This document shows positions 1 through 8,750 of a stretch of 64,000 nucleotides of DNA, piece after piece (position 1 is the stretch's first letter; the number at the start of each line of letters is the position of its first letter). The stretch comes from CAZADA01 sp964526675 (GTDB lineage: Bacteria; Pseudomonadota; Alphaproteobacteria; Caulobacterales; Maricaulaceae): assembly GCA_964526675.1 (NCBI GenBank), contig CAZGLY010000014.1, positions 1 through 64,000 of the forward strand, read 5' to 3'. Below the pieces are notes generated by a model. That model was not told the DNA's origin. It worked only from the letters and a program-made list of their open reading frames with translations, and searched no databases. The translations under genes and the position numbers were made by a program.

Positions 1-93
1 ATGGACACCGTGTCGCAGATTCAATCTCATCTGCTGGCGCATCAGTATGAGGGTCTGATCAAACGGACCAAGCTCAGGGGACGCAAGCGTTGA
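1..93 (+). CDS. secY: SecY C-terminal end (partial)
   Basis: Only the last 30 codons lie in the window; the frame is open at the left edge and ends in TGA at 91-93. The peptide carries the DTVSQIQSHLLAHQYEGL motif that closes alphaproteobacterial SecY, followed by a basic tail (KLRGRKR). SecY is the channel subunit of the SecYEG translocon in the inner membrane. The stop codon overlaps the TTG start of adk (TTGA), so the two are translationally coupled. The assignment rests on the tail motif and on the secY-adk-rpsM order, which is standard in this class. Confidence 0.85.
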   Translation: MDTVSQIQSHLLAHQYEGLIKRTKLRGRKR

Positions 94-662
94 ACATCAT
101 CCTGTTTGGGCCGCCCGCGGCCGGCAAGGGCACCCAAGCCAAGCGTCTGGTGCAGGATCGCGGCGTGATCCAGTTGTCCACCGGCGACATGCTGCGCGCG
201 GCGCGCAGCGCGGGCACCGAGCTGGGTCAGAAGGTGGCCGCGATCATGGATTCTGGGGCGTTGGTCTCTGACGACATCGTGATTGCGTTGATCGACGAAC
301 GTCTGCCGGAGGCCGAGCGGGCCGGCGGCGCCATCTTCGACGGCTTTCCCCGCACGGTGGCTCAAGCGGAGGCGCTCGACGCGCTGCTGACCCGCCGCGG
401 CTCTCGGGTGGATGCGGTGGTTCGCCTGGTGGTCGATGAAGACAAATTGGTGGAGCGGGTGACAAAGCGGTTCCAAGAAGAAGGTCGTGCGGACGATAAT
501 CCTGAAACGTTCCTGACTCGCTTGGAGAACTATAAGAAGCAGACAGCCCCTTTGCTCCCCTATTATAAAGAGCAATCGAAGCTGACAGATGTGGACGGCA
601 TGGCCTCGCCGGATGCCGTCGCCCGCGCGATCGCTGAGGTGTTGGAGGGTGTCTCCGCCTAG
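90..662 (+). CDS. adk: Adenylate kinase
   Basis: This enzyme interconverts ATP + AMP and 2 ADP in the cytoplasm. The P-loop GPPAAGKGT is at residues 7-15, followed by the AMP-site segment with STGDMLRAA and the DGFPRT motif. At 190 residues it is the short form, without the long Zn-type LID insert. It starts with TTG overlapping the secY stop, which fits coupled translation in the ribosomal operon. The start is fixed by the N-terminal sequence MNIILFGPP, because nothing upstream is in frame with the family. Confidence 0.96.
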   Translation: MNIILFGPPAAGKGTQAKRLVQDRGVIQLSTGDMLRAARSAGTELGQKVAAIMDSGALVSDDIVIALIDERLPEAERAGGAIFDGFPRTVAQAEALDALLTRRGSRVDAVVRLVVDEDKLVERVTKRFQEEGRADDNPETFLTRLENYKKQTAPLLPYYKEQSKLTDVDGMASPDAVARAIAEVLEGVSA

Positions 663-695
663 CGAGCCGGTTCTGGCGACGGCTTGTTTTTCGTG

Positions 696-723
696 TTGAC
701 TGTACCGAATAGCTCGTTAGAAC
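696..723 (+). promoter_or_regulatory. Candidate promoter upstream of rpsM
   Basis: TTGACT at 696-701 and TAGAAC at 718-723 are separated by 16 bases in the 173-base gap between adk and rpsM. The -35 box is close to consensus and the -10 box matches four of six positions. It would give an internal promoter for rpsM-rpsK-rpoA-rplQ in addition to read-through from secY-adk. This is an inference from sequence only. Confidence 0.4.
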
Positions 724-835
724 AGCGGGCTTGCTGTCGTATTGACCGGAACCCAAATGGCCGGGGCCCCAAGGCGCATCAGGCGGGCCTTCGGACACGC
801 CGTTTGCGGCGTTCATGAGTTAAAGGAGAAGCGCC

Positions 836-1204
836 GTGGCGCGGATCGCAGGCGTCAACATTCCGACGAACAAGCGCGTGGAGATCGCGCTGCGCTACAT
901 CCACGGCATCGGCCCGGCGATGGCCCGGCAGATCTGTGAAAAGAACAACATTCCCAGCGACCGCCGCGTGCATGAGCTCACGGATGCGGAGGTTCTGGCC
1001 CTGCGCGAGACCGTCGACCGTGACTATGTGGTTGAAGGGGACCTGCGTCGGGAAGTTGCTGTTAACATTAAACGCTTAATGGATTTGGGCAATTATCGCG
1101 GCCTTCGCCATCGCCGCGGATTGCCGGTGCGCGGGCAACGCACGCACACCAACGCGCGCACGCGCAAAGGCCCGGCGAAACCGATCGCGGGCAAGAAGAA
1201 GTAA
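836..1204 (+). CDS. rpsM: 30S ribosomal protein uS13
   Basis: uS13 sits in the head of the small subunit and contacts the P-site tRNA and the large subunit. The protein begins MARIAGVNIPTNKR and ends in the basic tail (RTHTNARTRKGPAKP) typical of the family; 122 residues is the usual length. Translation starts at GTG with a strong AAAGGAGAA five bases upstream. It opens the rpsM-rpsK-rpoA-rplQ group. Confidence 0.97.
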   Translation: MARIAGVNIPTNKRVEIALRYIHGIGPAMARQICEKNNIPSDRRVHELTDAEVLALRETVDRDYVVEGDLRREVAVNIKRLMDLGNYRGLRHRRGLPVRGQRTHTNARTRKGPAKPIAGKKK

Positions 1205-1216
1205 GGAACGCTCCCC

Positions 1217-1606
1217 ATGGCGAAAGAAACGGGCCGCGTCAAACGGCGCGAACGCAAAAACATCACGTCAGGCGTCGCGCATGTGAACGCCTCGTTCAAC
1301 AACACGATGATCACCATCGCGGATGCGCAAGGCAACGCCATTTCCTGGTGTTCCGCCGGAGCGATGGGGTTCAAAGGCTCGCGCAAGTCCACGCCCTACG
1401 CCGCCCAAGTCGCGGCGGAGGAAGCGGGAAAAAAAGCGATGGAGCACGGCATGAAAACGCTGGAGGTGAACATCTCCGGCCCGGGCTCAGGGCGTGAGTC
1501 CGCGCTGCGCGCGCTCCAATCGGTCGGCTTCACCATCACCACCATTCGCGATGTGACGCCGATCCCCCACAACGGATGTCGCCCGCCGAAACGCCGCCGC
1601 GTCTAG
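1217..1606 (+). CDS. rpsK: 30S ribosomal protein uS11
   Basis: uS11 lies on the platform of the small subunit next to the mRNA exit path. The sequence shows the family signatures HVNASFNNTMITI near the start and DVTPIPHNGCRPPKRRRV at the end; 129 residues is normal. It begins 12 bases after rpsM, with AAGGAA overlapping the rpsM stop acting as ribosome-binding site. It is co-transcribed with rpsM and rpoA. Confidence 0.97.
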   Translation: MAKETGRVKRRERKNITSGVAHVNASFNNTMITIADAQGNAISWCSAGAMGFKGSRKSTPYAAQVAAEEAGKKAMEHGMKTLEVNISGPGSGRESALRALQSVGFTITTIRDVTPIPHNGCRPPKRRRV

Positions 1607-1657
1607 CCGCGCCGGCGCTGCTGCGCCGCGCGCCTCCAGCCCTGTGAGGTCGCCACC

Positions 1658-2674
1658 GTGATCGAAAAAAACTGGCATGAGCTCATCCGCCCCATGAAGC
1701 CGGTCATCGAGCCGGGGCTGGATCCCAAGCGTGAGGCCGTCATCATCGCGGAGCCGCTGGAGCGCGGTTTCGGCATGACGCTGGGCAACGCGTTGCGGCG
1801 CGTGCTTCTGTCGTCTCTGCAGGGCGCCGCGGTGACGGCGATCCAGATGGACGGCGTCGTGCATGAGTTCTCCTCCGTGGAGGGCGTGCGCGAAGACGTC
1901 ACCAACATCATTTTGAACCTCAAAAAACTGCCGCTGCGGGCCCATTCCGAAGGGCCGAAGCGTCTGCTGTTGAAGGCGTCGAAGCCGGGACCGGTGACCG
2001 CCGCGGCGATCGAGCAAATTGCGGATGTCGAGGTGTTGGAGCCGGACCACGTGATTTGCACCCTCGATGAGGGCGCGGAATTGCGCATGGAGCTCACGGT
2101 CAACACCGGCAAAGGCTATGTGCCGGCCGATCGCAATCGCCCGGAAGACGCCCCCATCGGCTTGATCGGCGTGGACGCGCTCTACAGCCCCGTGCGCCGT
2201 GTCGCCTATCGCGTGGAGAACACGCGGGAGGGCCAGGTTCTCGACTATGACAAGTTGATTATGGACATCGAGACCGACGGCTCCATCACGCCGGAGGACG
2301 CGCTCGCCTACGCCGCGCGCATCCTCCAGGATCAGTTCCAGATCTTCGTGAACTTCGAGGAGCCGCGGGACGAGAAGGTCGTGGACGACCGTCCGGAACT
2401 CGACTTCAACCCGGCCTTGCTGAAGAAAGTGGACGAGCTGGAGTTGTCGGTGCGGTCGGCGAATTGCCTGAAGAACGACAACATTGTCTACATTGGCGAC
2501 CTGATCCAGAAGTCCGAAGCGGAGATGTTGCGCACGCCGAACTTCGGGCGTAAATCGCTGAATGAAATCAAAGAAGTCCTTGCGCAGATGGGGTTGCATC
2601 TGGGCATGGAGGCGCCGAACTGGCCGCCGGATGATATTGAAGATCTCGCTCGTAAGTACGAAGACCAAATCTAA
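1658..2674 (+). CDS. rpoA: RNA polymerase alpha subunit
   Basis: The alpha subunit nucleates RNA polymerase assembly through its N-terminal domain and contacts UP elements and activators through its C-terminal domain. Residues 1 to about 230 match the dimerising N-terminal domain (GFGMTLGNALRRVLL motif). A linker follows, then the helix-hairpin-helix C-terminal domain with NFGRKSLNEIKEVL near residue 295. The 338-residue length is typical of alphaproteobacteria. It starts at GTG. Position between rpsK and rplQ is the conserved one. Confidence 0.97.
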   Translation: MIEKNWHELIRPMKPVIEPGLDPKREAVIIAEPLERGFGMTLGNALRRVLLSSLQGAAVTAIQMDGVVHEFSSVEGVREDVTNIILNLKKLPLRAHSEGPKRLLLKASKPGPVTAAAIEQIADVEVLEPDHVICTLDEGAELRMELTVNTGKGYVPADRNRPEDAPIGLIGVDALYSPVRRVAYRVENTREGQVLDYDKLIMDIETDGSITPEDALAYAARILQDQFQIFVNFEEPRDEKVVDDRPELDFNPALLKKVDELELSVRSANCLKNDNIVYIGDLIQKSEAEMLRTPNFGRKSLNEIKEVLAQMGLHLGMEAPNWPPDDIEDLARKYEDQI

Positions 2675-2741
2675 CTGCACGCGCGCGCTCGGGGTTGGCT
2701 GAGGACCACCCGGGCGTGACGTGCGTCTTGGGGACGCCGAC

Positions 2742-3164
2742 ATGCGCCACGGACTGGGCCGCCGCAAACTGAACCGCACCTGGCAACATCGCAAAGCGAT
2801 GCTGGCGAACATGGCCGCGTCCCTGGTGCAGCACGAGCAGATCACCACCACGCTGCCGAAAGCGAAGGAGCTGCGGCCCTTTGTGGAGCGCCTGGTGACG
2901 CTGGCGAAAAAGGGTGATCTCGCGTCGCGGCGCCTCGCCATTTCGCGGATGCGCGACAAGGACATGGTGGCGAAGCTGTTTGCTGAACTGGGCCCGCGTT
3001 ACCAGGAGCGGGCCGGCGGTTATGTGCGCATCCTGAAAGCGGGGTTTCGCTATGGCGACTCCGCGCCCATGGCGGTGATCGAGTTCGTGGATCGCGACGA
3101 AGACGCGAAGGGCCGCGTCGATCGCGAACGCCAGGAGGCCGAGGTCGCGCTTCAAGACGCGTAG
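2742..3164 (+). CDS. rplQ: 50S ribosomal protein bL17
   Basis: bL17 lines the region near the peptide exit tunnel. The start MRHGLGRRKLNRT is diagnostic and fixes the ATG at 2742, with GGGGA eight bases upstream; an in-frame GTG at 2721 would add seven residues with no family support. The product has 140 residues, with a C-terminal acidic extension after the conserved core. It is the last gene of the ribosomal operon here. Confidence 0.95.
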   Translation: MRHGLGRRKLNRTWQHRKAMLANMAASLVQHEQITTTLPKAKELRPFVERLVTLAKKGDLASRRLAISRMRDKDMVAKLFAELGPRYQERAGGYVRILKAGFRYGDSAPMAVIEFVDRDEDAKGRVDRERQEAEVALQDA

Positions 3165-3357
3165 CCGCGGAGTGGGGGCGGCCGCCGCTGTGTCTGCGGC
3201 CGGGGCTGCGCCCGCGCGCCCTCCGTTGACGGCTCGGTCGCGCGCCGCCGTTGTTCTTCCCGCATAAGTGTGGAACACCCGCCTCAGCGTGGGACCATCG
3301 TCGATGCAAGGCGTCGCCGCCGCGCTCAGGGGGACCCGGGTCGCGAGGGGGAACGGC

Positions 3358-4560
3358 ATGGGCGGGCAAGCCATTGAGGTGTTTGCGATTGTGGGCTTCC
3401 TGTTGGGGGCCTACTCGATCGTCGCGAACGACGCGATCCAGACGTTGGGCACGTTCTTGGCGTCCAACGCCCGTCGGCCCTGGTGGGTGCTGTGGCTGTT
3501 CGCCTGCACCATCATCGTGGCGGTGATGGTGTATGGCTGGCTGAACTATGGCGGCGACATCGCCTTTGATCGGTTGAACCGCATCCCATACCCGCCCTTC
3601 GCGGAGGATCAGTCGGGACGCCCCGCCTGGTGGGCCCGCTGGGACCCGGTTGGCGGCGTGGAGTGGTACCATGTGGCGCCGCCGCTGGTGCTGTTGTTCC
3701 TGACGCGCTTTGGGATCCCCGTCTCCACGACCTTCTTGGTGCTGACGATTTTCGCGTTGACCGGCGGCGCCGCCACAGAGGGCGTGCTGCAGTCCATGCT
3801 CATCAAGTCCGGCTTGGGCTATCTCGTGGCCTTTGCCGCGGGCGCGATCGTTTATGTGGCGGTCTCGCGGGTGTTTGAGACCTGGGTCGCGCGCACCAAG
3901 AACCGGCCGCACGCGCCGTATTGGTTTGTCATCCAGTGGATCTCGACGGGTTATTTGTGGTGGCAGTGGCTCACCCAAGACTTGGCGAACATCTTTGTGT
4001 TCTTACCGCGCACCACGGTGGAGCAGGCCGGGGATGTCACGGTGACGTTCAATCTCACGATGATCATCTTTGCTACGGTCGTGATGTTGATCCTGCACGC
4101 GTGGATTTTCGCGACCCGCGGCGGTGAAATCCAAAAAATCGTGTTGACCAAGGTGAACACGACGGACATTCGCGCGGCGACGCTCATCGATTTTATTTAT
4201 GGCACGGTGCTTCTGGTCTTTAAGGAACTCAACGACATCCCCATGAGCACCACCTGGGTGTTTCTAGGCCTCCTCGCCGGACGGGAGTTGGCCATTGCGG
4301 CGATGGCGCGTTTGCGCGGCGTCGGGCCGGCCGTGTTCGACGTCGTCTCCGACGTCATGCGCGCGTTGATCGGCCTTTTCATCAGCGTGTTCCTGGCCTT
4401 GAGCATCCCCGCGGCGGCGGGCGCGGAAGACGTGCCGCACATCGGTCTCTTGGGATCGACCGCCCTCGTGGCCGCCGCGTTCGGGTGTTGGGGCGTGATG
4501 TGGCTGCTGCGGCGGCAAGCTGGCGCGGCCAACGCGCCGTCGTCGGAGGCGGCCCCTTGA
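3358..4560 (+). CDS. Polytopic membrane protein, PiT-transporter-like
   Basis: This 400-residue protein has about ten hydrophobic segments. Two features recall the inverted repeats of the PiT inorganic phosphate transporters: IVANDAIQTLGT near residue 21 and ELNDIPMSTTWVF near residue 290. Both hold an Asn-Asp pair (N24-D25, N292-D293), and VSTTF near residue 120 recalls the PiT STT motif. The similarity is partial, so substrate and direction of transport are unknown. The start at 3358 is chosen for the GAGGGGGA six bases before it; an in-frame upstream start would add a non-hydrophobic leader. It follows rplQ after a 193-base gap. Confidence 0.5.
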   Translation: MGGQAIEVFAIVGFLLGAYSIVANDAIQTLGTFLASNARRPWWVLWLFACTIIVAVMVYGWLNYGGDIAFDRLNRIPYPPFAEDQSGRPAWWARWDPVGGVEWYHVAPPLVLLFLTRFGIPVSTTFLVLTIFALTGGAATEGVLQSMLIKSGLGYLVAFAAGAIVYVAVSRVFETWVARTKNRPHAPYWFVIQWISTGYLWWQWLTQDLANIFVFLPRTTVEQAGDVTVTFNLTMIIFATVVMLILHAWIFATRGGEIQKIVLTKVNTTDIRAATLIDFIYGTVLLVFKELNDIPMSTTWVFLGLLAGRELAIAAMARLRGVGPAVFDVVSDVMRALIGLFISVFLALSIPAAAGAEDVPHIGLLGSTALVAAAFGCWGVMWLLRRQAGAANAPSSEAAP

Positions 4561-4628
4561 GCCCGTCGCCTGCGGCCCGCAGCGGGCGAGGCCTTTCACC
4601 CCGCGCAGCGGCGCTTTATGTCTGGACC

Positions 4629-6086
4629 ATGAAGATGTTTTGCCGTCGCCGATGGGCCCGCCGCCGCAGCGGTCCCATGACTGGGGCGCTCGCGGCCGCA
4701 GCGCTTGCGGGTCTGACCCTCGGCGCGCCCGGAGCGGACGCGCAATCGCGCACCCCGCCCACATCCGCCGCGCAGGTCCAATTGTCGTTCGCGCCGGTGG
4801 TGAAGACGGCCGCGCCCGCCGTCGTGAACGTCTATGCGCGGCGCATGGTGCGCGCGCGGTCGGCGTCGCCCTTCGCGAACGATCCGTTTTTCCGGCGGTT
4901 CTTCGATGACGATTTTTTCGGCTCGCGCGAGCGGGTGCAGCAGTCGCTCGGCTCCGGGGTGATTCTGCAGTCCGACGGCATCATTGTGACCAACAACCAC
5001 GTCGTCAAAGGCGGGCAGGAGTTGCGCGTCGTGCTGGCGGACCGCCGGGAGTTCGACGCCGAGCTGTTGCTGGCCGATGAGCGCACGGACCTGGCGGTGT
5101 TGCGCATCGACCCGGGACGCGAGGCGTTGCCCGCGCTGGACATCGCGACATCCCAGAACTTGGAAGTGGGCGATCTGGTGCTGGCCATCGGCAACCCGTT
5201 CGGCGTCGGCCAGACGGTGACCAACGGCATCGTCTCCGCCCTGGGCCGCTCCGCGGGCGGCGTGACCGACTATTCGTTCTTCATCCAGACCGACGCGGCC
5301 ATCAATCCGGGCAATTCCGGCGGCGCGCTGGTGAACCTCCGCGGCGATCTGGTTGGCGTGAACACCGCGATTTTCTCCCGCTCCGGCGGCTCCAACGGCA
5401 TTGGCTTCGCCATTCCCGCCGAGCTTGTGGAGCGCGTGGTCGAGTCCGCGCTCACGGAAGGGCGCGTTGTGCGGCCGTGGTTCGGCGCGTCCGGCCAATC
5501 GGTGACCACAGACATGGCCGCCACCTTAGACCTCGATCGTCCGCGGGGCGTGCTCATCAACGACGTCTTCCCCGACGGGCCGGCCGATCGCGCCGGGGTT
5601 CGTCCGGGCGATGTCGTGTTGAGCATCGCGGACAATGACGTGAACGAAGAAGACGCGTTGCGCTTCGTGCTCGCGACCCGGCGCGTGGGCGAGACGGTCG
5701 ACGTCACGGTCTGGCGCGATGGCCGGTCGCGCAGCGTGAGCCTGCGCACGCAAGCGCCCGAGGAGGATCCGCCGCGCGATCCTCGCGCTTTGGACGGCGC
5801 CCACCCCCTTGACGGCGCGACGGCGGCCAACTTGTCCCCGGCGTTTAACGAGGAGCTGGGCATCGACCCGATGCTCGGCGGCGTCGCCATTTTGAGCGTG
5901 CGCCGCGGCGCCACGGCGGAGTATTTCGGCTTTCGGCCGGGCGATGTGATCCTGGCCATCAATGGCGATCGCGTGGGGACCTCCGCAGAGCTTCAGGACG
6001 TTTTGTCCCGCCAGGCGGGCCAGCGCCGCTGGCGCCTCGTGATGGAGCGGGGCGGGCGGCGCTTGGAGCGGGCGTTGCGGCTTTAG
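4629..6086 (+). CDS. HtrA/DegP-type periplasmic serine protease
   Basis: This is a 485-residue exported protease-chaperone of the HtrA family. A basic N-terminus and hydrophobic stretch ending near PGADAQ (residue 39) form a signal peptide. The catalytic triad is visible as H124 in NNHVV, D154 in TDLAVL and S230 in GNSGGAL. Two PDZ domains follow, with GVRPGDVVLSI and GFRPGDVILAINGD. A second, separate DegP gene lies at 48272. The start is uncertain, since no strong ribosome-binding site precedes any candidate; 4629 gives the most regular signal peptide. Confidence 0.85.
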   Translation: MKMFCRRRWARRRSGPMTGALAAAALAGLTLGAPGADAQSRTPPTSAAQVQLSFAPVVKTAAPAVVNVYARRMVRARSASPFANDPFFRRFFDDDFFGSRERVQQSLGSGVILQSDGIIVTNNHVVKGGQELRVVLADRREFDAELLLADERTDLAVLRIDPGREALPALDIATSQNLEVGDLVLAIGNPFGVGQTVTNGIVSALGRSAGGVTDYSFFIQTDAAINPGNSGGALVNLRGDLVGVNTAIFSRSGGSNGIGFAIPAELVERVVESALTEGRVVRPWFGASGQSVTTDMAATLDLDRPRGVLINDVFPDGPADRAGVRPGDVVLSIADNDVNEEDALRFVLATRRVGETVDVTVWRDGRSRSVSLRTQAPEEDPPRDPRALDGAHPLDGATAANLSPAFNEELGIDPMLGGVAILSVRRGATAEYFGFRPGDVILAINGDRVGTSAELQDVLSRQAGQRRWRLVMERGGRRLERALRL

Positions 6087-6104
6087 CGTGGAGCCGGCTG
6101 GCCG

Positions 6105-6476
6105 TCAGCCTGTTTCCGCGGTGGTCGTCGCCAACCGCTCGGTCGTGTGGAACAGCTCCCAGGTCACATTGTTCGGGTCTTGGATCCACGCTTTGTCTGA
6201 GCGGGCATAGCAGCAGGTTTCGCGGTTGACGGCGTGATCGCCCACGCGCTTGGCGGCGGCCTGCGTGTCAGCCAGGTCTTCAGCGTCCAAGCCAACGTGA
6301 TCGATGCCCACCGCGCCCTCGCTCGGGGACAACGCGAGGTTCAGGGCGGGCGTGTCCAACCGCCATTGAGCGTAATCGTGGGCGCGCCGGCTTGGCGGTT
6401 GGTTGAACAGGGCGGTGTAGAACGCGATCGACTCGTCGAGGTCACGGACGTGCAGGTGGATGTGCGGGCGGATCAT
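6105..6476 (-). CDS. arsI: ArsI-type C-As lyase (VOC superfamily)
   Basis: ArsI enzymes cleave the carbon-arsenic bond of trivalent organoarsenicals such as methylarsenite. The 123-residue protein is a vicinal-oxygen-chelate fold. It carries the vicinal pair C88-C89 in ETCCYARSDKAWIQDP, the hallmark of the ArsI/CadI group, with likely metal ligands H5 or H7, H60 and E107. The ATG at 6476 overlaps the stop of arsR (ATGA), so the two form one operon. A CadI-like role in cadmium response is the alternative. The arsenical assignment rests on the Cys pair plus the ArsR partner. Confidence 0.75.
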   Translation of the reverse strand: MIRPHIHLHVRDLDESIAFYTALFNQPPSRRAHDYAQWRLDTPALNLALSPSEGAVGIDHVGLDAEDLADTQAAAKRVGDHAVNRETCCYARSDKAWIQDPNNVTWELFHTTERLATTTAETG

Positions 6477-6811
6477 GAGGCGGTCTCCCAAGATGTGGTG
6501 GTGTCGGCGGCGTCTTCGGTGTCCGGCTGCGGCCGCGCGCAGCATTCGGCCGTGAGAAACGAGATCAACGCGGTCATGCGGGCGAAGTCGGCCCGATAGC
6601 GGACCTCGCGCCCGTCCCGACGTTTCGCCACCAGCCCTGTGTGGGTCAGCTCCTTCAAGTGGAACGACAAGGCGGTTGGCGACACTCCAAGGTCGTCAGC
6701 CAGCCATGACGGGGTTGCGCCGTCGCATCCCGCCTGGACCAGGCGGCGCACGATGCGCAGACGCGTCGGGTGCGCCATGGCTGACAGCGCGGCAATGATC
6801 TCGCTTTCCAT
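6473..6811 (-). CDS. arsR: ArsR-family metalloregulator
   Basis: This 112-residue repressor has a winged helix-turn-helix (HPTRLRIVRRL, then SPTALSFHLKEL) typical of ArsR/SmtB proteins. Vicinal cysteines C90-C91 near the C-terminus are placed like the As(III) ligands of proteobacterial ArsR proteins that lack the classic site in the recognition helix; C29 may be a third ligand. It is the first gene of the arsR-arsI operon and probably represses it through the inverted repeat just upstream (6814-6831). The same region is the upstream region of rarA on the other strand. Confidence 0.85.
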   Translation of the reverse strand: MESEIIAALSAMAHPTRLRIVRRLVQAGCDGATPSWLADDLGVSPTALSFHLKELTHTGLVAKRRDGREVRYRADFARMTALISFLTAECCARPQPDTEDAADTTTSWETAS

Positions 6812-6813
6812 AT

Positions 6814-6831
6814 ATTCAAGAAATCATGAAT
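6814..6831 (-). promoter_or_regulatory. Probable ArsR operator
   Basis: The inverted repeat ATTCAA-N6-ATGAAT (5 of 6 positions complementary) begins three bases upstream of the arsR start codon. The 6-6-6 layout is like known ArsR operators, and the site lies in an AT-rich patch in an otherwise GC-rich gap. Binding there would block initiation at arsR directly. Inference from sequence and position. Confidence 0.55.
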
Positions 6832-6914
6832 TCACGATGAAGGCAAGTCGATATGTGATCGCTCCGAACCGCGGCCCGATGGACGTCGCCGCGCCCGCGC
6901 GTCATCCTCCCCCG

Positions 6915-8219
6915 ATGAGCGATCTGTTCGCCGCCGCCGGTTTGGACCACGACGCACCGACCCCGTTGGCCGAACGGCTGCGGCCCCGCGCGCTTGCGGA
7001 TGTGGTTGGGCAGGATCACGTCCTGGGCCCGGACGGGTTGGTGGGGCGCATGGTGGCGCGCGGCCGGCTCGCTTCGCTGATCCTGTGGGGCCCGCCGGGG
7101 GTGGGCAAGACCACCATCGCGCGCTTGCTGGCCGAGGAGGCGGGGCTGGCGCATGAGGCGCTCTCCGCCGTCTTCTCCGGCGTTGCGGATCTGAAGAAGG
7201 CGTTCGCGCGGGCCGAGGCGACGCGCGTCGCCGGACGCGCGACCTTGCTCTTCGTCGATGAGATCCATCGCTTCAACAAAGCCCAGCAAGACGCGTTGCT
7301 GCCGGTGGTGGAGTCGGGCGTCGTCACCCTGGTGGGCGCAACGACGGAGAATCCGAGCTTTGAGGTCAATGCCGCCCTCTTGTCGCGCTGCCAAGTGGTG
7401 GTGCTGCGGCGGCTGGAGGCGGAGCACCTTGAGACGCTGCTGGCCCGGGCGGAGGCCGAGGTCGGGCGGCGCGCGCCGCTCACGCCTCAGGCGCGGGAGG
7501 TCTTGCTCGCCATGGCCGACGGCGATGGCCGGTTTCTGCTCAACCTTGCGGAGGAGGTGTTGGCGCTTGACGCGGACACGCCCCTGGACCCGACGGCGCT
7601 GGCGGCCGCGCTCCGGCGGCGGGCCCCCGTGTTCGATAAGGGGGGCGAAGCTCACTACGACCTGATCTCCGCCCTCCACAAAGCGGTGCGGGGATCGGAT
7701 GTCGACGCCGCGCTGTACTGGCTCGCGCGCATGCTGGAGGGCGGGGAGGATCCGCTGTTCATTGCGCGTCGCCTCGTGCGGATGGCCAGCGAGGACATCG
7801 GGCTGGCGGATCCCACGGCGCTTCTGGCGGCGAATGCGGCGAAGGACGCCTACCATTTTCTCGGCACGCCGGAGGGGGAGCTCGCGCTGGCGCAGACGGT
7901 CATCCACCTCGCGGCCGCCCCGAAATCAAACGCGGCGTATGTCGCTTGGAAAGAGGCGCAGACGGCCGCGCGCGACGGCGGGTCTTTGCCGCCGCCCCGG
8001 CACGCGGTGAACGCGCCGACCACGCTCATGAAGACCCTGGGCCATGGCGCCGGCTACGCTTACGACCACGACCATCCCGACGCGTTCGCCGGTCAAGACT
8101 ACTTTCCCGACGGCTTGGAGCGACGGACCTTCTACCGACCCACCGATCGCGGCGCGGAGCAGGCGCTGGCTGAGCGCCTGGCGGCGTGGGCGAAACGTCG
8201 CGCCGCGGGCCGCGCATAA
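6915..8219 (+). CDS. rarA: Replication-associated recombination ATPase RarA (MgsA)
   Basis: RarA is an AAA+ ATPase related to clamp loaders that acts at stalled replication forks. The 434-residue protein shows LADVVGQDHVLG, Walker A GPPGVGKTT, Walker B LFVDEIHRF, and sensor-type GATTENPSFEVN with LLSRC. The C-terminal tetramerisation half carries the conserved YLARMLEGGEDPLFIARR-type helix. The start at MSDLFAAAG gives the usual family length. Longer in-frame starts would run into the ArsR control region. It is transcribed divergently from arsR. Confidence 0.92.
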   Translation: MSDLFAAAGLDHDAPTPLAERLRPRALADVVGQDHVLGPDGLVGRMVARGRLASLILWGPPGVGKTTIARLLAEEAGLAHEALSAVFSGVADLKKAFARAEATRVAGRATLLFVDEIHRFNKAQQDALLPVVESGVVTLVGATTENPSFEVNAALLSRCQVVVLRRLEAEHLETLLARAEAEVGRRAPLTPQAREVLLAMADGDGRFLLNLAEEVLALDADTPLDPTALAAALRRRAPVFDKGGEAHYDLISALHKAVRGSDVDAALYWLARMLEGGEDPLFIARRLVRMASEDIGLADPTALLAANAAKDAYHFLGTPEGELALAQTVIHLAAAPKSNAAYVAWKEAQTAARDGGSLPPPRHAVNAPTTLMKTLGHGAGYAYDHDHPDAFAGQDYFPDGLERRTFYRPTDRGAEQALAERLAAWAKRRAAGRA

Positions 8220-8285
8220 TCTCCTCGCTCTAGGCGCGCGGCTGCGAATAGCTTATGCGAGCGCCGGGGCCGTGGAGGGATGTCG

Positions 8286-8696
8286 ATGACCATTGTGTAT
8301 GCTGAACAACCGGATTTAGCGGTCGATGAGTTTGCGGACGTGTTGCGCCGCGCCGGGTTGCAGGATGTGCGGCCCGTGGGCGACGCGGGGCGGTTGCAGG
8401 CCTTGCTGGCTGGCGCCGATCTGATCGTGACCGCCCGGGACGGGGCGGCGGACGGCGCGCTGGTGGGCGTGGCGCGGTGCGTGACGGATCAAGCGACGGT
8501 GTGTCTGTGCGCGGATGTGGCCGTCGACGAGGGGTACCGCGCGCAGGGGCTGGGCTCGAAGATTGTGGACTCCGTTCGTGGGCACTTGCCGGCGGAGTGT
8601 CGCCTCTATGTGGCGGCGGGTTCGGACGCCGCGGGCCTGGGTGACATGGGGCTGGCGCCGGCGGACGGCGTGTTCGAGGTCGCCGCCGTGTCCTAG
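8286..8696 (+). CDS. GNAT-family N-acetyltransferase
   Basis: A 136-residue GNAT protein with the acetyl-CoA loop in EGYRAQGLGSKIVDSV (motif A, R/Q-x-x-G-x-G). The acceptor cannot be named. The ATG at 8286 lies seven bases after GGAGG; an ATG two codons earlier (8280) would abut the ribosome-binding site. The motif B region ends early, giving a short C-terminus. It sits between rarA and crcB. Confidence 0.75.
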   Translation: MTIVYAEQPDLAVDEFADVLRRAGLQDVRPVGDAGRLQALLAGADLIVTARDGAADGALVGVARCVTDQATVCLCADVAVDEGYRAQGLGSKIVDSVRGHLPAECRLYVAAGSDAAGLGDMGLAPADGVFEVAAVS

Positions 8697-8750
8697 CGTT
8701 GGGGCGGCCCGGCGATTGCCGGCGTGCGCGGGCGCGCGTATCTCACGGCC

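Noticed and set aside
1487..2965. 492-codon minus-strand frame opposite rpoA
   Set aside because: Antisense artefact of GC-rich third positions; rpoA is certain on the plus strand.
8697..8750. Possible fluoride riboswitch before crcB
   Set aside because: The 54-base gap is too short and lacks the conserved pseudoknot segments.
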